Below, piece after piece: positions 1-7,731 of a DNA stretch of 64,000 nucleotides. Below the pieces are notes generated by a model. The model was not told the origin of the DNA and searched no databases. It saw only the letters and a program-made list of their open reading frames with translations. The stretch is taken from positions 310,001 to 374,000 of the forward strand of contig NZ_JAMXQS010000006.1 in the NCBI RefSeq assembly GCF_024053505.1, written 5' to 3'. Source of the DNA: Mesorhizobium liriopis (GTDB taxonomy: Bacteria > Pseudomonadota > Alphaproteobacteria > Rhizobiales > Rhizobiaceae). Both the position numbers and the translations under genes were made by a program. Within the stretch, counting starts at the first letter, position 1. Each line of letters opens with the position of its first letter.

Positions 1-2011
1 CGGCATTGGTACCGCGACCGCCAAAAGCACCCGTGATCCAGCTGAGCAAGCCACCCCCGACCGACTGCCCGCCTGGCGTCGCCGTCTGAAACATGGCGTC
101 CATGACATCGTTCAGGAGCTTGTCCACGATTTTGTCGAGCGCGTTCAGAGCGGCATCGGCGAAGGATTGCCATATGCCCTTGCCGTCCTCGATGCCCTGC
201 TTGAAGTCGCTGAAGAATCCTCCGGTAACATCGCGCGCGAAGTCGAGAGCGTCTTGCGCCTTCTTCGTCGCCGCCTCAATTGACGCCATCTCGCCGGCAA
301 GGCCAGACAGTTCCGCCTTCTGGGCGGCCGTGAGCGTGATGCCCTTCTGCTGCGCCTGGTTGAGCAGATCGGTTTCGTAGCGCAGCTTCGCGGCTGCTTC
401 TGCCGTCAGGCCAACCGCAGCCTGTTCCGCTTTCAACGAGGCGATGGTCCGCTCCGCACCTTCTACGATGTCAGAATACTTCTCGGCGTCGGTCTTTCCG
501 TGACGGGTGCGGCCCTTCTTTTTCTTCTTCTCGTCGGTCTCCGACAGCCATCCGGCCAGATCCTTGAGCTTGCCCGACGCCCACTCCGCGCCCTCTCCGA
601 CCTTTCCCACCCAGTCTTCTGACTGAGCATCGCGGAAGACCTTGGCGACCTGATCGTAGGCACCTTGGCCGCCTGCCGACACCTGCGGTTTTGGGTAGAG
701 TTGGACGAGCTTCCCGTTGGCGTCTTTCCGATGCTCTGGAATGACCTTGTTCACGGGGATTTGCGGCGACTGCTCGAATCCCATGGCACGGCTGATCTGC
801 GTCATCGCGTTGTTGACGTCGATCAGCACTTGGCGAAGCATCTCGCGCAGAGCGGCTCCCATGTTGTAGGCGGCCAGCGCGCCGATATCCGCCATGTAGT
901 CTGGGAACTTGCCCCAGATGAGTTCAGCCGCACGGTAGGCGCCTACAAAGGTACCGATGACAGCGTTGGCGCCAGTTCGGGCAGCCTCCACCACATCGAA
1001 GCCAAGGATCTCGCTGATCTCGTCTCCGAATGCGACGATCGCGATGCCAGCGGCAGTCACCGCGGCCACCACTAAGCCAATCGGGCCGAGCGCAGCTACC
1101 CAGGAGGCGGCGAACGTCACGGCCATGCGCGTGGCTTGGAGCGTGATTCCGATCAGTCCGGTTGTGACACTTGCCAACCCAGCTAGGATGGTTGGGGCGT
1201 AGATGAGAGCCAGACCAGCAGCAGCCACCGCAGCATACGGCGCAATGGCTTCCAGCGAATCGGCGAGGAAGTTGACCGCAGCGGATGCCGCCTTCGGCCA
1301 CTCGACCATCTGTAAGCCGAGAGCCAGCAGCGCAGTGAATGCGATTGTGGCGATGCTCACCGGCGACAGGAGGGCAAGGAACGCCTCGCCGAGCCCTTGG
1401 ATGGGCCGTTCCATAGTCATCAGGACGCCGGCAAGCTGGGTACCTTGCTGCAGACCGATCTGCATTGCGTTCATGCCCATGGCGGCGGTGACCGCCACAT
1501 CTTGGAACTGCGCGGCAATATTCGCCGTGTTGGCTTTGCTGCCACTTACGCCACCCGCGCCCGGATGATTGGTGTTCGCTGCGGCCATCTTGGCGGCGGA
1601 GGCCTGAGCAGCGGCGGCTTCCTTTTCCAGCGCCGCAGCGTGTCGAAGGGCAGCCTGCGTGTCCTTTTCCGCAGCCGTGGCCGCAGCGAATAGCGCGCTC
1701 TGCCGTGCCTTCTCCGCGTTCGCTGCTTCGTACGCCGCTCCGGCTAAGCGCTTCGCAGCCGTCGCAGCCTGGATGTCTGCACGCGATGCGTTCTCGGCTG
1801 CCTTCACCGATGCGAGATGAGCAGAAGCTTCCGCATACTTCGCCTTGGCGGCAGACGCAGCTATCGCGCTCGCATTCCGCGCCGCTGCACTGACGCCGTT
1901 GGTCGCGGCCTCGGCACGCTTCGATGCGTTCGCAAGGTCCTGAAGGGCGCCAGTACCCCTCTCGACCTGGCTGCTATCAACAGCCAAGCCGAGCGTAGCG
2001 ACATCTGCCAT
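1..2011 (-). CDS. Phage tail tape measure protein (partial, runs off left edge)
   Basis: The frame is open from an ATG at 2011 to the left edge, about 670 residues, so the C-terminus is missing. Residues 1-150 are very Ala-rich with coiled-coil character. Hydrophobic stretches follow at roughly 180-330, with a helical segment near 590-635 before Gly-rich sequence. This build and the position just downstream of the tail chaperone pair fit a siphovirus tape measure protein, which sets tail length and helps DNA delivery. The ORFs on the opposite strand here are shadows. The assignment rests on composition and synteny, since tape measures diverge quickly. Confidence 0.85.
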   Translation of the reverse strand, partial: MADVATLGLAVDSSQVERGTGALQDLANASKRAEAATNGVSAAARNASAIAASAAKAKYAEASAHLASVKAAENASRADIQAATAAKRLAGAAYEAANAEKARQSALFAAATAAEKDTQAALRHAAALEKEAAAAQASAAKMAAANTNHPGAGGVSGSKANTANIAAQFQDVAVTAAMGMNAMQIGLQQGTQLAGVLMTMERPIQGLGEAFLALLSPVSIATIAFTALLALGLQMVEWPKAASAAVNFLADSLEAIAPYAAVAAAGLALIYAPTILAGLASVTTGLIGITLQATRMAVTFAASWVAALGPIGLVVAAVTAAGIAIVAFGDEISEILGFDVVEAARTGANAVIGTFVGAYRAAELIWGKFPDYMADIGALAAYNMGAALREMLRQVLIDVNNAMTQISRAMGFEQSPQIPVNKVIPEHRKDANGKLVQLYPKPQVSAGGQGAYDQVAKVFRDAQSEDWVGKVGEGAEWASGKLKDLAGWLSETDEKKKKKGRTRHGKTDAEKYSDIVEGAERTIASLKAEQAAVGLTAEAAAKLRYETDLLNQAQQKGITLTAAQKAELSGLAGEMASIEAATKKAQDALDFARDVTGGFFSDFKQGIEDGKGIWQSFADAALNALDKIVDKLLNDVMDAMFQTATPGGQSVGGGLLSWITGAFGGRGTNA

Positions 2012-2067
2012 GGTTGCTCCGCTTCATGCCGCGCGCTAGCGTCCGCGCCTCCTGTAAGGAGGAATGG

Positions 2068-2412
2068 ATGCGAGCACTCGTTGCGATAGGTCTCAGTTTG
2101 TCGGCGTCGGCCGCAAGCGCCGCTGATCTGAAGGAGCAGATCTACAGCTGCTGGTCGGTGCCTGCGGGGTTTGAGCAGGGCCCACCACCACTATCATTCG
2201 ATGTGAAATTGGACGGCAGCGGCGCTGTTCAGGATGTAACCTTTATCGGTGAGAAGCCCTCCGACCCAACCGTCGAAAAGCTCATCCGGTCTTCCTCGCT
2301 AGCAATCCAGCGGTGCTCGCCATACGTGGCCGTCAAGGTAGGGACGCAGCGAGTGACGCTCGACCTGCGCGATATTCTGGACGCGCAGCCTGAGATTGAT
2401 CCGCTTAAGTAG
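2068..2412 (+). CDS. Small exported protein with TonB C-terminal-like fold (moron)
   Basis: A 114-residue protein on the strand opposite to the surrounding tail operon. The ATG at 2068 is chosen because an AAGGAGG ribosome site lies just upstream; an earlier in-frame ATG at 2014 has none. Residues 1-18 form a Sec signal peptide ending in Ala-Ser-Ala-Ala. The mature part carries an FDVKLDGSG-type strand followed by a helix with paired polar residues, reminiscent of TonB/TolA C-terminal domains, and two cysteines that could form a disulfide. It converges on the Doc-like gene with a 2-base gap. Export, isolation and opposite orientation suggest a lysogeny-expressed moron acting in the periplasm. 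The function is not established. Confidence 0.7.
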   Translation: MRALVAIGLSLSASAASAADLKEQIYSCWSVPAGFEQGPPPLSFDVKLDGSGAVQDVTFIGEKPSDPTVEKLIRSSSLAIQRCSPYVAVKVGTQRVTLDLRDILDAQPEIDPLK

Positions 2413-2414
2413 CT

Positions 2415-2804
2415 TCATATAGCGCTGGCGGAAACGCATGCCGCTAAAGCCAACACCATCTCAGCCTCATCGCCATCACCGGCGATAAACGCCTCAATCT
2501 GCCGGGCCAATGATTCAGTGTCCGGCAGAATTACTCGAAGACCGTTCATCCGCATAAACGCCACCGAGGCATTGAATGCCGTCCGCTTATTCCCTTGCTC
2601 AAATGGATGGTTCTTCCCCACTGACCGCATTAGGCGAACGGCGAGTCTCACGACATCATGCTCATTGCCATACAAATGCATGTTTCGAGGTGCGAATGCT
2701 GCACTATCGAGGAGGCCTTGATCCCTCACTCGGTGGGGCTCGCCCGTAGCCGCAACAATCGCCTTGTTGGTTTGCACCAACTGTCTAGCTGTGACCCACC
2801 TCAC
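2415..2804 (-). CDS. Fic/Doc family protein (Doc-like)
   Basis: A 129-residue Doc-like protein. The Fic-fold signature HPFEQGNKRTAF spans about residues 66-77, with His66 as the catalytic candidate and the Asn-Lys-Arg anion-hole segment typical of Doc rather than AMP-transferring Fic (which has GNGR). Doc of phage P1 phosphorylates EF-Tu and is neutralised by Phd. The start is a GTG one base after the stop of the upstream gene, so the two are probably translationally coupled. No Phd-like antitoxin of 70-80 residues is seen; the upstream partner has 183 residues. It lies between tail genes, so it may be an addiction module, an exclusion factor, or a domesticated relative. Confidence 0.85.
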   Translation of the reverse strand: MRWVTARQLVQTNKAIVAATGEPHRVRDQGLLDSAAFAPRNMHLYGNEHDVVRLAVRLMRSVGKNHPFEQGNKRTAFNASVAFMRMNGLRVILPDTESLARQIEAFIAGDGDEAEMVLALAACVSASAI

Positions 2805-2805
2805 G

Positions 2806-3357
2806 TCAGCGAGCGAGGTAAGCGTTGATCACAGGATGGTCAGCTATGCTTTCGTGCACATGCTGGCTGAATTCTGTCTCATCAATAAGCTGCTGCCGGA
2901 AGTCCTGCAGGCCCCGCTGCAATTCTTCGATACACGCGATTTGTTGCGATTGGAGAACTTGAACGCGACCCGCCTGCTTCCGCATTAGCCTTCGGGCGCC
3001 TGGTTGAAGCCGCGCAAAGCGCTCATCCGAAAACATGCCGATCAGATTGTCGAACGGGACGCCATATGAAACGCGGAGCTCCTCTGCAGACAGAAGCGCC
3101 TCATCGATCATCGGCACAATTGCAAGCTCCACAATATGGGGCTCTTCGCCCTCAGCTTTCGCCAAGATCATCTCTATGCCGCTTGCGAGCGTTTTGCGCA
3201 TATGCGTACGCCACGCAGCCATGCTTCTCTCAGCCTGGTCTACGACGTTTCTGAACTCATCGAGAGTATCGGCAGCCTCCAGATCTTTCGCCCAGTTAGG
3301 TGCGGGCGGGAGGGCAAGGACACCATCGAAGTCTTCTGCGCGAAGGGCTAGGCCCAT
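2806..3357 (-). CDS. Hypothetical protein, operon partner of the Doc-like gene
   Basis: A soluble, largely helical 183-residue protein without signal peptide or membrane segment. It ends one base before the GTG of the Doc-like gene. It carries amphipathic helices and a Gln-rich stretch near residues 130-160 that could form a coiled coil. No family is recognised. Its position suggests an antitoxin or regulator of the Doc-like protein, but it is more than twice the length of Phd and shows no obvious DNA-binding domain. It could instead be a small structural or chaperone protein of the tail operon that merely shares the transcript. Confidence 0.75.
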   Translation of the reverse strand: MGLALRAEDFDGVLALPPAPNWAKDLEAADTLDEFRNVVDQAERSMAAWRTHMRKTLASGIEMILAKAEGEEPHIVELAIVPMIDEALLSAEELRVSYGVPFDNLIGMFSDERFARLQPGARRLMRKQAGRVQVLQSQQIACIEELQRGLQDFRQQLIDETEFSQHVHESIADHPVINAYLAR

Positions 3358-3425
3358 GCTGATCTCCGTTTCATTCGGAATGTAGCTCAGCGAGCCGCCA
3401 TCTCCAATGCCTCCCAGTGCTAGGC

Positions 3426-4162
3426 CTAGGTGTTTCCTTTCCGCCTCTCCCGCGCCTCCTCACGCTCGATGGCATGTGCTGACAGGAACGCGGCGTCCAT
3501 CTGCCGGAGGATGCCAAGCTCTTCGCGCAGGAGGATCGTCCCGGTCAGAGCCGACCAGTTCGCGATGTCCGTGAAGGAGAGAGGTTGAGGCCCATCGAAG
3601 CTCTCGGCGCGAGCCGAGTGCAAGTTCCAGAACCAGTCGAGGAGATAGGCTGTATCGGGATCGATATCCGGCTCGGGCGTTTCCTCCTCAACTCCGAACC
3701 GCTCGTTGCGCTGCCGGCGGGTCTCGCCCTTATCGTCTGGTGTTGAATACCGGACGTGGAGCCTGATGACCTCGCTCAGGCTTTGCCCGACTCCGTAAAA
3801 AAAGCGGTGTCGTCACCGAGCGCGGTATCGATCTGCTTCGCAATCCAGCCAACGGCCAGCAGCTTGCCGGCGTTCTCGCGGTTCAGCGGCGGATCCTTGA
3901 GGTCGCCAAGCGTCAGGTCTTTGGCCCACTTCCACGAGGTGATCGCGGCGGTCAGGATCGCGACGGTGTTGTCCTCGATCTTCTCGGCGGTGACGGTGTT
4001 GCGGCCGCCGCGCAGCGCTTTGTTCTTGATGGCGCGCTCGACGGCTTTCACCTTGTCATCCTCCAAGCTGACGCACTCGACCGTGAGGCCGATCGGTGCG
4101 CCAGTGGCGGGGTGCTTAATATCGACCGTGATGGTCGATGGCTGGATGCTGAGAATGTCCAC
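3426..4162 (-). CDS. Tail assembly chaperone, -1 frameshift fusion product (gpGT-like)
   Basis: Downstream of the shorter chaperone frame, a -1 frame is open from the slippery site at 3797-3803 to a TAG at 3426. It has no ATG or GTG start, only an internal TTG at 3623. Its translation contains a D-W-F-W-N-L segment and a PLSFTDIANWSALTG-like motif typical of the second tail chaperone that precedes tape measures. Reading GCU UUU UUU, slipping back one base and continuing with UAC joins the two frames into a protein of about 245 residues. In lambda, gpG and gpGT arise this way and recruit the tape measure for tail tube assembly. The frameshift is inferred from sequence; its efficiency is unknown. 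Confidence 0.8.
3776..4162 (-). CDS. Tail assembly chaperone, short form (gpG-like)
   Basis: A 128-residue protein starting at a GTG (4162), with GAGG about seven bases upstream and directly after the tail tube stop. It begins with a beta-rich segment (TITVDIKHPATGAPIG) and ends in a helical region before a normal TGA. Size, position between tail tube and tape measure, and the slippery run seven codons before the stop match the unshifted product of siphovirus tail chaperone genes. Ribosomes that do not slip make this form in excess over the fusion protein. A longer open frame reaching 4555 is an artefact of reading antisense to the tail tube gene. Confidence 0.8.
   Translation of the reverse strand: MDILSIQPSTITVDIKHPATGAPIGLTVECVSLEDDKVKAVERAIKNKALRGGRNTVTAEKIEDNTVAILTAAITSWKWAKDLTLGDLKDPPLNRENAGKLLAVGWIAKQIDTALGDDTAFFTESGKA
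3797..3803 (-). promoter_or_regulatory. -1 programmed ribosomal frameshift site (U UUU UUU)
   Basis: The plus strand carries seven consecutive A at 3797-3803, giving U UUU UUU in the mRNA. In the zero frame it reads GCU UUU UUU ACG, so the heptamer has exact X XXY YYZ phasing. After a -1 slip the next codons are UAC GGA GUC, and the new frame is open to 3426. Site, gene pair and genome position all match the conserved tail chaperone frameshift. Confidence 0.8.
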
Positions 4163-4170
4163 GGAGCGCC

Positions 4171-4668
4171 TCAGATGGTGGTCGGGTCGACGGTGATTTC
4201 CTTCTGGACCAAGCCCAGCGTAAACACCTCGAGGATGAAGTCTTCGTTGCGGCCGCCGGGACGACGAGGACCGGTCACCAGGCCACGGTTGAAGTACAGC
4301 GTGTTGGTCTTGGTCGCGTCCGGCGCATCGGCGTCTTCGACCTTGAAGGCGTAGTAGAACTTGGTCTGCGCCGCCGCGCGCATCGCCTGCTGGCCGGGAT
4401 CGGTTGGGTTGCGGGCGCATTCCACTTCGGGATCGCCGGCATTCGAGATGCCCTTTTGCTTCTGGGTGACCTCGGTGGCGAGCTCGTCGTAAGAAACGAC
4501 GTTGGTATCGGTGCCGCGGTCGCCGACCATGCCAACGTTTTTCACCTCCGTCCAAAGCAGCGCCTTGTAGGCCACTTCGGTCAGGTCGGCGGCTTGAGGT
4601 GCCGGGATCGCGCCACCGGCCACGGTGCAGGCGATGTAGACCTTACGGCCCTTGTTGGTGTTCGCCAT
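4171..4668 (-). CDS. Major tail tube protein
   Basis: A 165-residue beta-rich protein starting MANTNKGRKVYIA, with a strong ATG start. Length and composition (many Thr, Val and Gly, a central segment of polar loops, and a C-terminal FILEVFTLGLVQKEITVDP strand) resemble siphovirus tail tube subunits of the lambda gpV or HK97 type. These stack as hexamers around the tape measure. It lies directly upstream of the chaperone pair, the standard order for tail tube genes. The call depends on synteny as well as character. Confidence 0.8.
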   Translation of the reverse strand: MANTNKGRKVYIACTVAGGAIPAPQAADLTEVAYKALLWTEVKNVGMVGDRGTDTNVVSYDELATEVTQKQKGISNAGDPEVECARNPTDPGQQAMRAAAQTKFYYAFKVEDADAPDATKTNTLYFNRGLVTGPRRPGGRNEDFILEVFTLGLVQKEITVDPTTI

Positions 4669-4671
4669 AGG

Positions 4672-4914
4672 TCAGCCCTCCTTCTTGGCGGTGGCAGCGG
4701 CAGCCTTGGCCGCCTCTTTCTCTTCCGGCATGTCAGAGAGCGGATAGACCTTCGCGCCAGCCTCTTCGTATGCCGTTTTCAGGGCCGGCCAGTCGCCGTC
4801 CAGATAGACCTTCTTCACGCCCTCCTCGGGTACGGTGAAGAACTGTGGGTTGACCGCGCGCCGTCCGCCTTTGTGGGCAACGGGCTGGGTCGCGTAGATG
4901 ATCTCTTCGGTCAT
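4672..4914 (-). CDS. Small phage protein between tail terminator and tail tube
   Basis: An 80-residue acidic and Lys-rich protein. ATG at 4914 is chosen because GAAGGAG precedes it; a longer frame to 5001 overlaps the tail terminator gene. The C-terminal 25 residues are a Glu/Lys/Ala-rich helix. There is no signal peptide or membrane segment. It sits 3 bases before the tail tube gene and is certainly part of the tail operon. No function is recognised; a minor tail or assembly role is only inferred from position. Confidence 0.7.
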   Translation of the reverse strand: MTEEIIYATQPVAHKGGRRAVNPQFFTVPEEGVKKVYLDGDWPALKTAYEEAGAKVYPLSDMPEEKEAAKAAAATAKKEG

Positions 4915-4927
4915 CAGTCTTGCTCCT

Positions 4928-5341
4928 TCAGCAGATGGCTTCGACACGGATGGAGACCGGCACCTGCATGTGGGTATCGGTCGGGAGGGCTTGGGCGACA
5001 TCGGGGGCTTTGCTGACCTTCACGGTCACTCCATCGAAGCGCATAGGCAGATCGGGTGGGAAGAAGGCGGCGACCTTGCCGGCCAGTTCGGTCGAGACTG
5101 CGATGTCCTGGTTCTTCTTCGCGAACACGTCGATCTGCAGGATGCTCATCCGGCGGTGCGGTTCGTCAGAGGCGAGGAACGGTCGGGTGTTGATGTTCGG
5201 GATATGCGAGATGCGCAGATAGTTGCCTGATGGCGGCGTGAAGTCTTGGTTGGGCCATGAGGCAGGTAGACCTAGGCTTGCCACCATGGTCTCAGCTCGT
5301 GTTTTCAGCGCCATCCAGATCTTTGTTTCGATGGACGGCAT
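4928..5341 (-). CDS. Phage tail terminator-like protein (DUF4128 type)
   Basis: A 137-residue protein beginning MPSIETKIWMALKTRAE. It has an N-terminal helix followed by alternating strands (NYLRISHIPNIN, MSILQIDVF) and a helix ending in FPPDLPMRFDG. This layout resembles the DUF4128/lambda gpU-type tail terminators that cap the tail tube and join it to the head. Gene order (HK97 gp10-like protein, then this gene, then tail tube) supports the role. A GC-rich 204-base gap separates it from the gp10-like gene. Confidence 0.7.
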   Translation of the reverse strand: MPSIETKIWMALKTRAETMVASLGLPASWPNQDFTPPSGNYLRISHIPNINTRPFLASDEPHRRMSILQIDVFAKKNQDIAVSTELAGKVAAFFPPDLPMRFDGVTVKVSKAPDVAQALPTDTHMQVPVSIRVEAIC

Positions 5342-5361
5342 TCTGCGCTACTCCTCGCGGC

Positions 5362-5568
5362 GTGAAGCCTCTGAGCGATATCGATATCCACGAGCGCCTG
5401 ACCGCTGCCCGCGATCTGCTGGGCAACGAGAAGGCTGAAACCGTGCGTGGTGAGACCGCCCTTGAAGCGGCCCGAAAGGTGCTGTCAGGCCTCGGGCTCG
5501 CGCTGTTGCTAGCCGGCGAGCAGGAGTCCGACAGGCTTGTTGGTGTTAGAGGCCAAGACGAGACTTAA
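5362..5568 (+). CDS. Possible small hypothetical protein opposite the tail genes
   Basis: The 204-base gap between the tail terminator and gp10-like genes has no convincing minus-strand gene, but the plus strand holds an open frame with coding-like third positions. From a GTG at 5362 it encodes 68 residues with a helical pattern (DIDIHERLTAARDLL), then an Ala/Leu-rich helix. No clear ribosome site precedes the GTG; an upstream in-frame ATG at 5257 overlaps the terminator gene. It overlaps the end of the gp10-like gene by 23 bases. It may be another moron or non-coding. Confidence 0.35.
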   Translation: MKPLSDIDIHERLTAARDLLGNEKAETVRGETALEAARKVLSGLGLALLLAGEQESDRLVGVRGQDET

Positions 5569-5965
5569 GCTCGGCGGCTTTTTCGTTGACGATGGTGCCC
5601 CAGCGCTGCGCAACCATATCGACCCACGGTCGCGGTGATCGGCCGTTCGCCCCGTAGTGGACATAGACGCCATACTTGGCTGTGTAGCCGAGGTAGATCG
5701 TGTCACCGAGTTCGGAGCCCGCGATGACCAACTCGATCTGCCCGACGTCAGCGTTGAAGGTGCCACCGGGGTTGTTGAGCGTCAGCGCAGGCATGGCCGA
5801 AGTTGACGCCACGAGCGAGGCCCGGAGAAAGCCCGTGTCTACCGGGACCAGCGCCTGCATCTGGGAGACAAGTTCCTGAGCCGATTCCTTGAACACCGCC
5901 TCGGTGGCGCCCTCGACCTTCCGCACCCAGTCAACAACCTGAGCCGCGAATGAGAGGTTCGCCAT
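5546..5965 (-). CDS. HK97 gp10-like head-tail joining protein
   Basis: A 139-residue protein with ATG at 5965 overlapping the previous stop as TAATG. It contains the hallmark LVPVDTGFLRASL segment at about residues 40-52, and later YGVYVHYGANGRSPRPWV, both typical of the HK97 gp10/phage morphogenesis family that completes the head-tail connection. The longer frame to 6034 would overlap the minor capsid gene and lacks a ribosome site. Position between the minor capsid and tail terminator genes agrees. Confidence 0.85.
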   Translation of the reverse strand: MANLSFAAQVVDWVRKVEGATEAVFKESAQELVSQMQALVPVDTGFLRASLVASTSAMPALTLNNPGGTFNADVGQIELVIAGSELGDTIYLGYTAKYGVYVHYGANGRSPRPWVDMVAQRWGTIVNEKAAELKSRLGL

Positions 5966-7014
5966 TAGGCAGCCCTGTTCCTTCGCACCACGCCTGCGAG
6001 ATGGTCGACCTTGTATTCGAGCCAGCAGCGACATCCGCTGATCTCGGAGACCGGGGCCTGCGGATCGCCGGGATGTCTCAGCACTGCACCGGATGGACTA
6101 TGGAAAACACCATCCATCGGGACCGCCTTGCCGTTCAGCGCGCGGTGGGTGTGCCGCACTCGGCTGTCACCGGCTGAACGCCACTTCTTCGTCACGTCCT
6201 CGGCCATGAACTTGCCGGCGGTGATCTGCTGGCGCATGGCGTCGTCACGGCTCTTCGACAGAGCCACCATCGTCTCGGTTCGCGCCAGCATCTCGCCGCG
6301 GAGCAAGAGCAGCCGGTCGGAATAGCGCCCCGTGATGCGCGTAATCAGATCGGCCGGCAGCGGCTTGCCGTCGCGAATGGCTTTTTCGATGGTTCGGTCA
6401 AAGCGCTTGTCGCGCCTCTCGCGACCCAGATAGGCCCGTAGAGCGGCGGCATCGCCAGAAGCCAGTTCGGCCCGCGCCGAGGCGACGTAGCGTTCCTGAG
6501 CAGCCGTGAGCCCGATAACGCCCCCTTCCCGACGGTTCGTGGCGCGACTGATGCGCCCGACCACATCCAGTGCGGTGCGGCGTGGGTTCTCGCCTCGTGC
6601 CAGCCCATCGGTAAGCGCCTGACGGATTGCCGTCCGCTGATCGTCCACGATGCGGGTGACAAGCGTCGCGCTGTGATCGCGCAACCATGCCTCGCCTTCC
6701 GGGTTGCGGACGCCGAAGCGGAACTGGATGCGGTTGCCGGCGGGATCGGTGAGACGGGGCAGATTGCCAACCGTCGCCTGTCCGCCCGAGTTGTAGGCTT
6801 CGGCTATCGCGACTTCGAGCCGGGCGAATGCTTCAGCGTCGATCTGCATAGCCTCGATCGCGCCCTGCACATCGCCCTTCTCAAGCCGCTCGACAATCAC
6901 CCGAAGCGTGATGCTGTTTCGAATGTCATCGATCGCGGCGAGAAAAGCATTGGCGAGGCGGTCATCGTAGGTCGCCAGAAGCTCTTCGATCATCTCGCGG
7001 GTGGAGCGGGGCAT
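5965..7014 (-). CDS. Minor capsid/head morphogenesis protein (SPP1 gp7/Mu F-like)
   Basis: A 349-residue protein, mostly helical in the N-terminal 220 residues and rich in charged residues. The C-terminal part has the family signature: an Arg-Val-Arg-His-Thr-His-Arg cluster near residue 287, then ALNGKAVPMDGVF, and a Cys-Arg-Cys-Trp at about 330. This matches the phage Mu gpF/SPP1 gp7 minor head proteins that associate with the portal and may affect DNA ejection. It starts TGATG-coupled to the Tat-signal gene and is coupled to the gp10-like gene. Confidence 0.85.
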   Translation of the reverse strand: MPRSTREMIEELLATYDDRLANAFLAAIDDIRNSITLRVIVERLEKGDVQGAIEAMQIDAEAFARLEVAIAEAYNSGGQATVGNLPRLTDPAGNRIQFRFGVRNPEGEAWLRDHSATLVTRIVDDQRTAIRQALTDGLARGENPRRTALDVVGRISRATNRREGGVIGLTAAQERYVASARAELASGDAAALRAYLGRERRDKRFDRTIEKAIRDGKPLPADLITRITGRYSDRLLLLRGEMLARTETMVALSKSRDDAMRQQITAGKFMAEDVTKKWRSAGDSRVRHTHRALNGKAVPMDGVFHSPSGAVLRHPGDPQAPVSEISGCRCWLEYKVDHLAGVVRRNRAA

Positions 7015-7349
7015 CAGTCGATACGGATCTCAACCCGACCGTGAACCGTCTCCTCAAGGACATCGCCCTTATGGATATCGACGGCCAGATTGCCGAACGG
7101 AGTTCTCACAGCTCGCGTGACGGTACCGGCGCCTTCGTCAGCGGCCACCGCGCTCTTCTGCTCGACGCCATCCAGATAGACCGTGGCGCGCTTGTGGTCT
7201 CCGTTCAGGATGCACCATTCGCGGTAGCCGGGAAACTCTGGGCGGCACGAGATTACGCGCGAGCCGGATGCCATTGCTGGAACTGAGGAGACGGCCGGCA
7301 CGGCGGCCACTGCAACGGCGGAGCCGCGAAGGAATGCACGTCGATCCAT
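7014..7349 (-). CDS. Tat-signal-bearing phage protein of unknown function
   Basis: A 111-residue protein starting MDRRAFLRGSAVAVAAVP, a clear twin-arginine signal (RRAFLRG) followed by a hydrophobic stretch and an Ala-X-Ala-type cleavage site near residue 27. The mature part of about 84 residues has two cysteines and beta-strand character (KRATVYLDGVEQ). It is embedded in the head operon, coupled by TGATG to the minor capsid gene. Export of a folded protein through Tat is unexpected for a virion component, so it may act in the periplasm during lysogeny or late infection. No family is recognised. Confidence 0.75.
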   Translation of the reverse strand: MDRRAFLRGSAVAVAAVPAVSSVPAMASGSRVISCRPEFPGYREWCILNGDHKRATVYLDGVEQKSAVAADEGAGTVTRAVRTPFGNLAVDIHKGDVLEETVHGRVEIRID

Positions 7350-7359
7350 GACTATCTCC

Positions 7360-7731
7360 TCATGCTGCGCAGAAGCACTGCCAGGCCACGCACACCCCCG
7401 CGCCCGGTATCCGCTTCAGATTGGTGATCGCCCTCTCCCGCCCGTCGATAACGAGCACATTGGCATTGGCAGGCTCAGGCTCGACCGGAGCGAACGTCAC
7501 GATGTCGCCTGTCGCGATGATCAGGGCGCCGTTCTCGTATCTCTGATCGACCCGCTTCACCGTGGCTGAAAGCTTGGTGTCGGTGATCTGCTCGGTGGGC
7601 TCGTCCCATGGATTGGCGCCGGGGGTGGTGACCACTCGGCGGAGCAGCACCTCACCTTGCCCCAGCCCGCCTTCATCTTCTGGGGCGAGCAGGTCGGCGG
7701 CCATGTCGGCCATCTCATCGTAGAAGCCCAT
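7360..7731 (-). CDS. Phage head-tail connector/head closure-type protein
   Basis: A 123-residue protein, ATG at 7731 overlapping the previous stop as TGATG (a GTG one codon earlier is possible). The start MGFYDEMADMAADLL is an amphipathic helix, followed by a beta-barrel-like pattern with GDIVTFAPVEP and NVLVIDGRERAITNLKRIP. This build resembles head closure proteins that sit below the portal adaptor. The order DnaT-like adaptor, this gene, minor capsid and gp10-like fits a connector role. The family name is not certain. Confidence 0.65.
   Translation of the reverse strand: MGFYDEMADMAADLLAPEDEGGLGQGEVLLRRVVTTPGANPWDEPTEQITDTKLSATVKRVDQRYENGALIIATGDIVTFAPVEPEPANANVLVIDGRERAITNLKRIPGAGVCVAWQCFCAA

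Noticed and set aside
3426-3623. A separate 65-residue gene starting with TTG at 3623
   Set aside because: The frame is open much further upstream to the slippery site and the conserved motif begins before the TTG, so it is the frameshifted part of the tail chaperone.
4163-4555. The upstream half of a long minus frame reaching 4555
   Set aside because: It is antisense-like reading through the tail tube gene in another frame; only the part from GTG 4162 is the chaperone.
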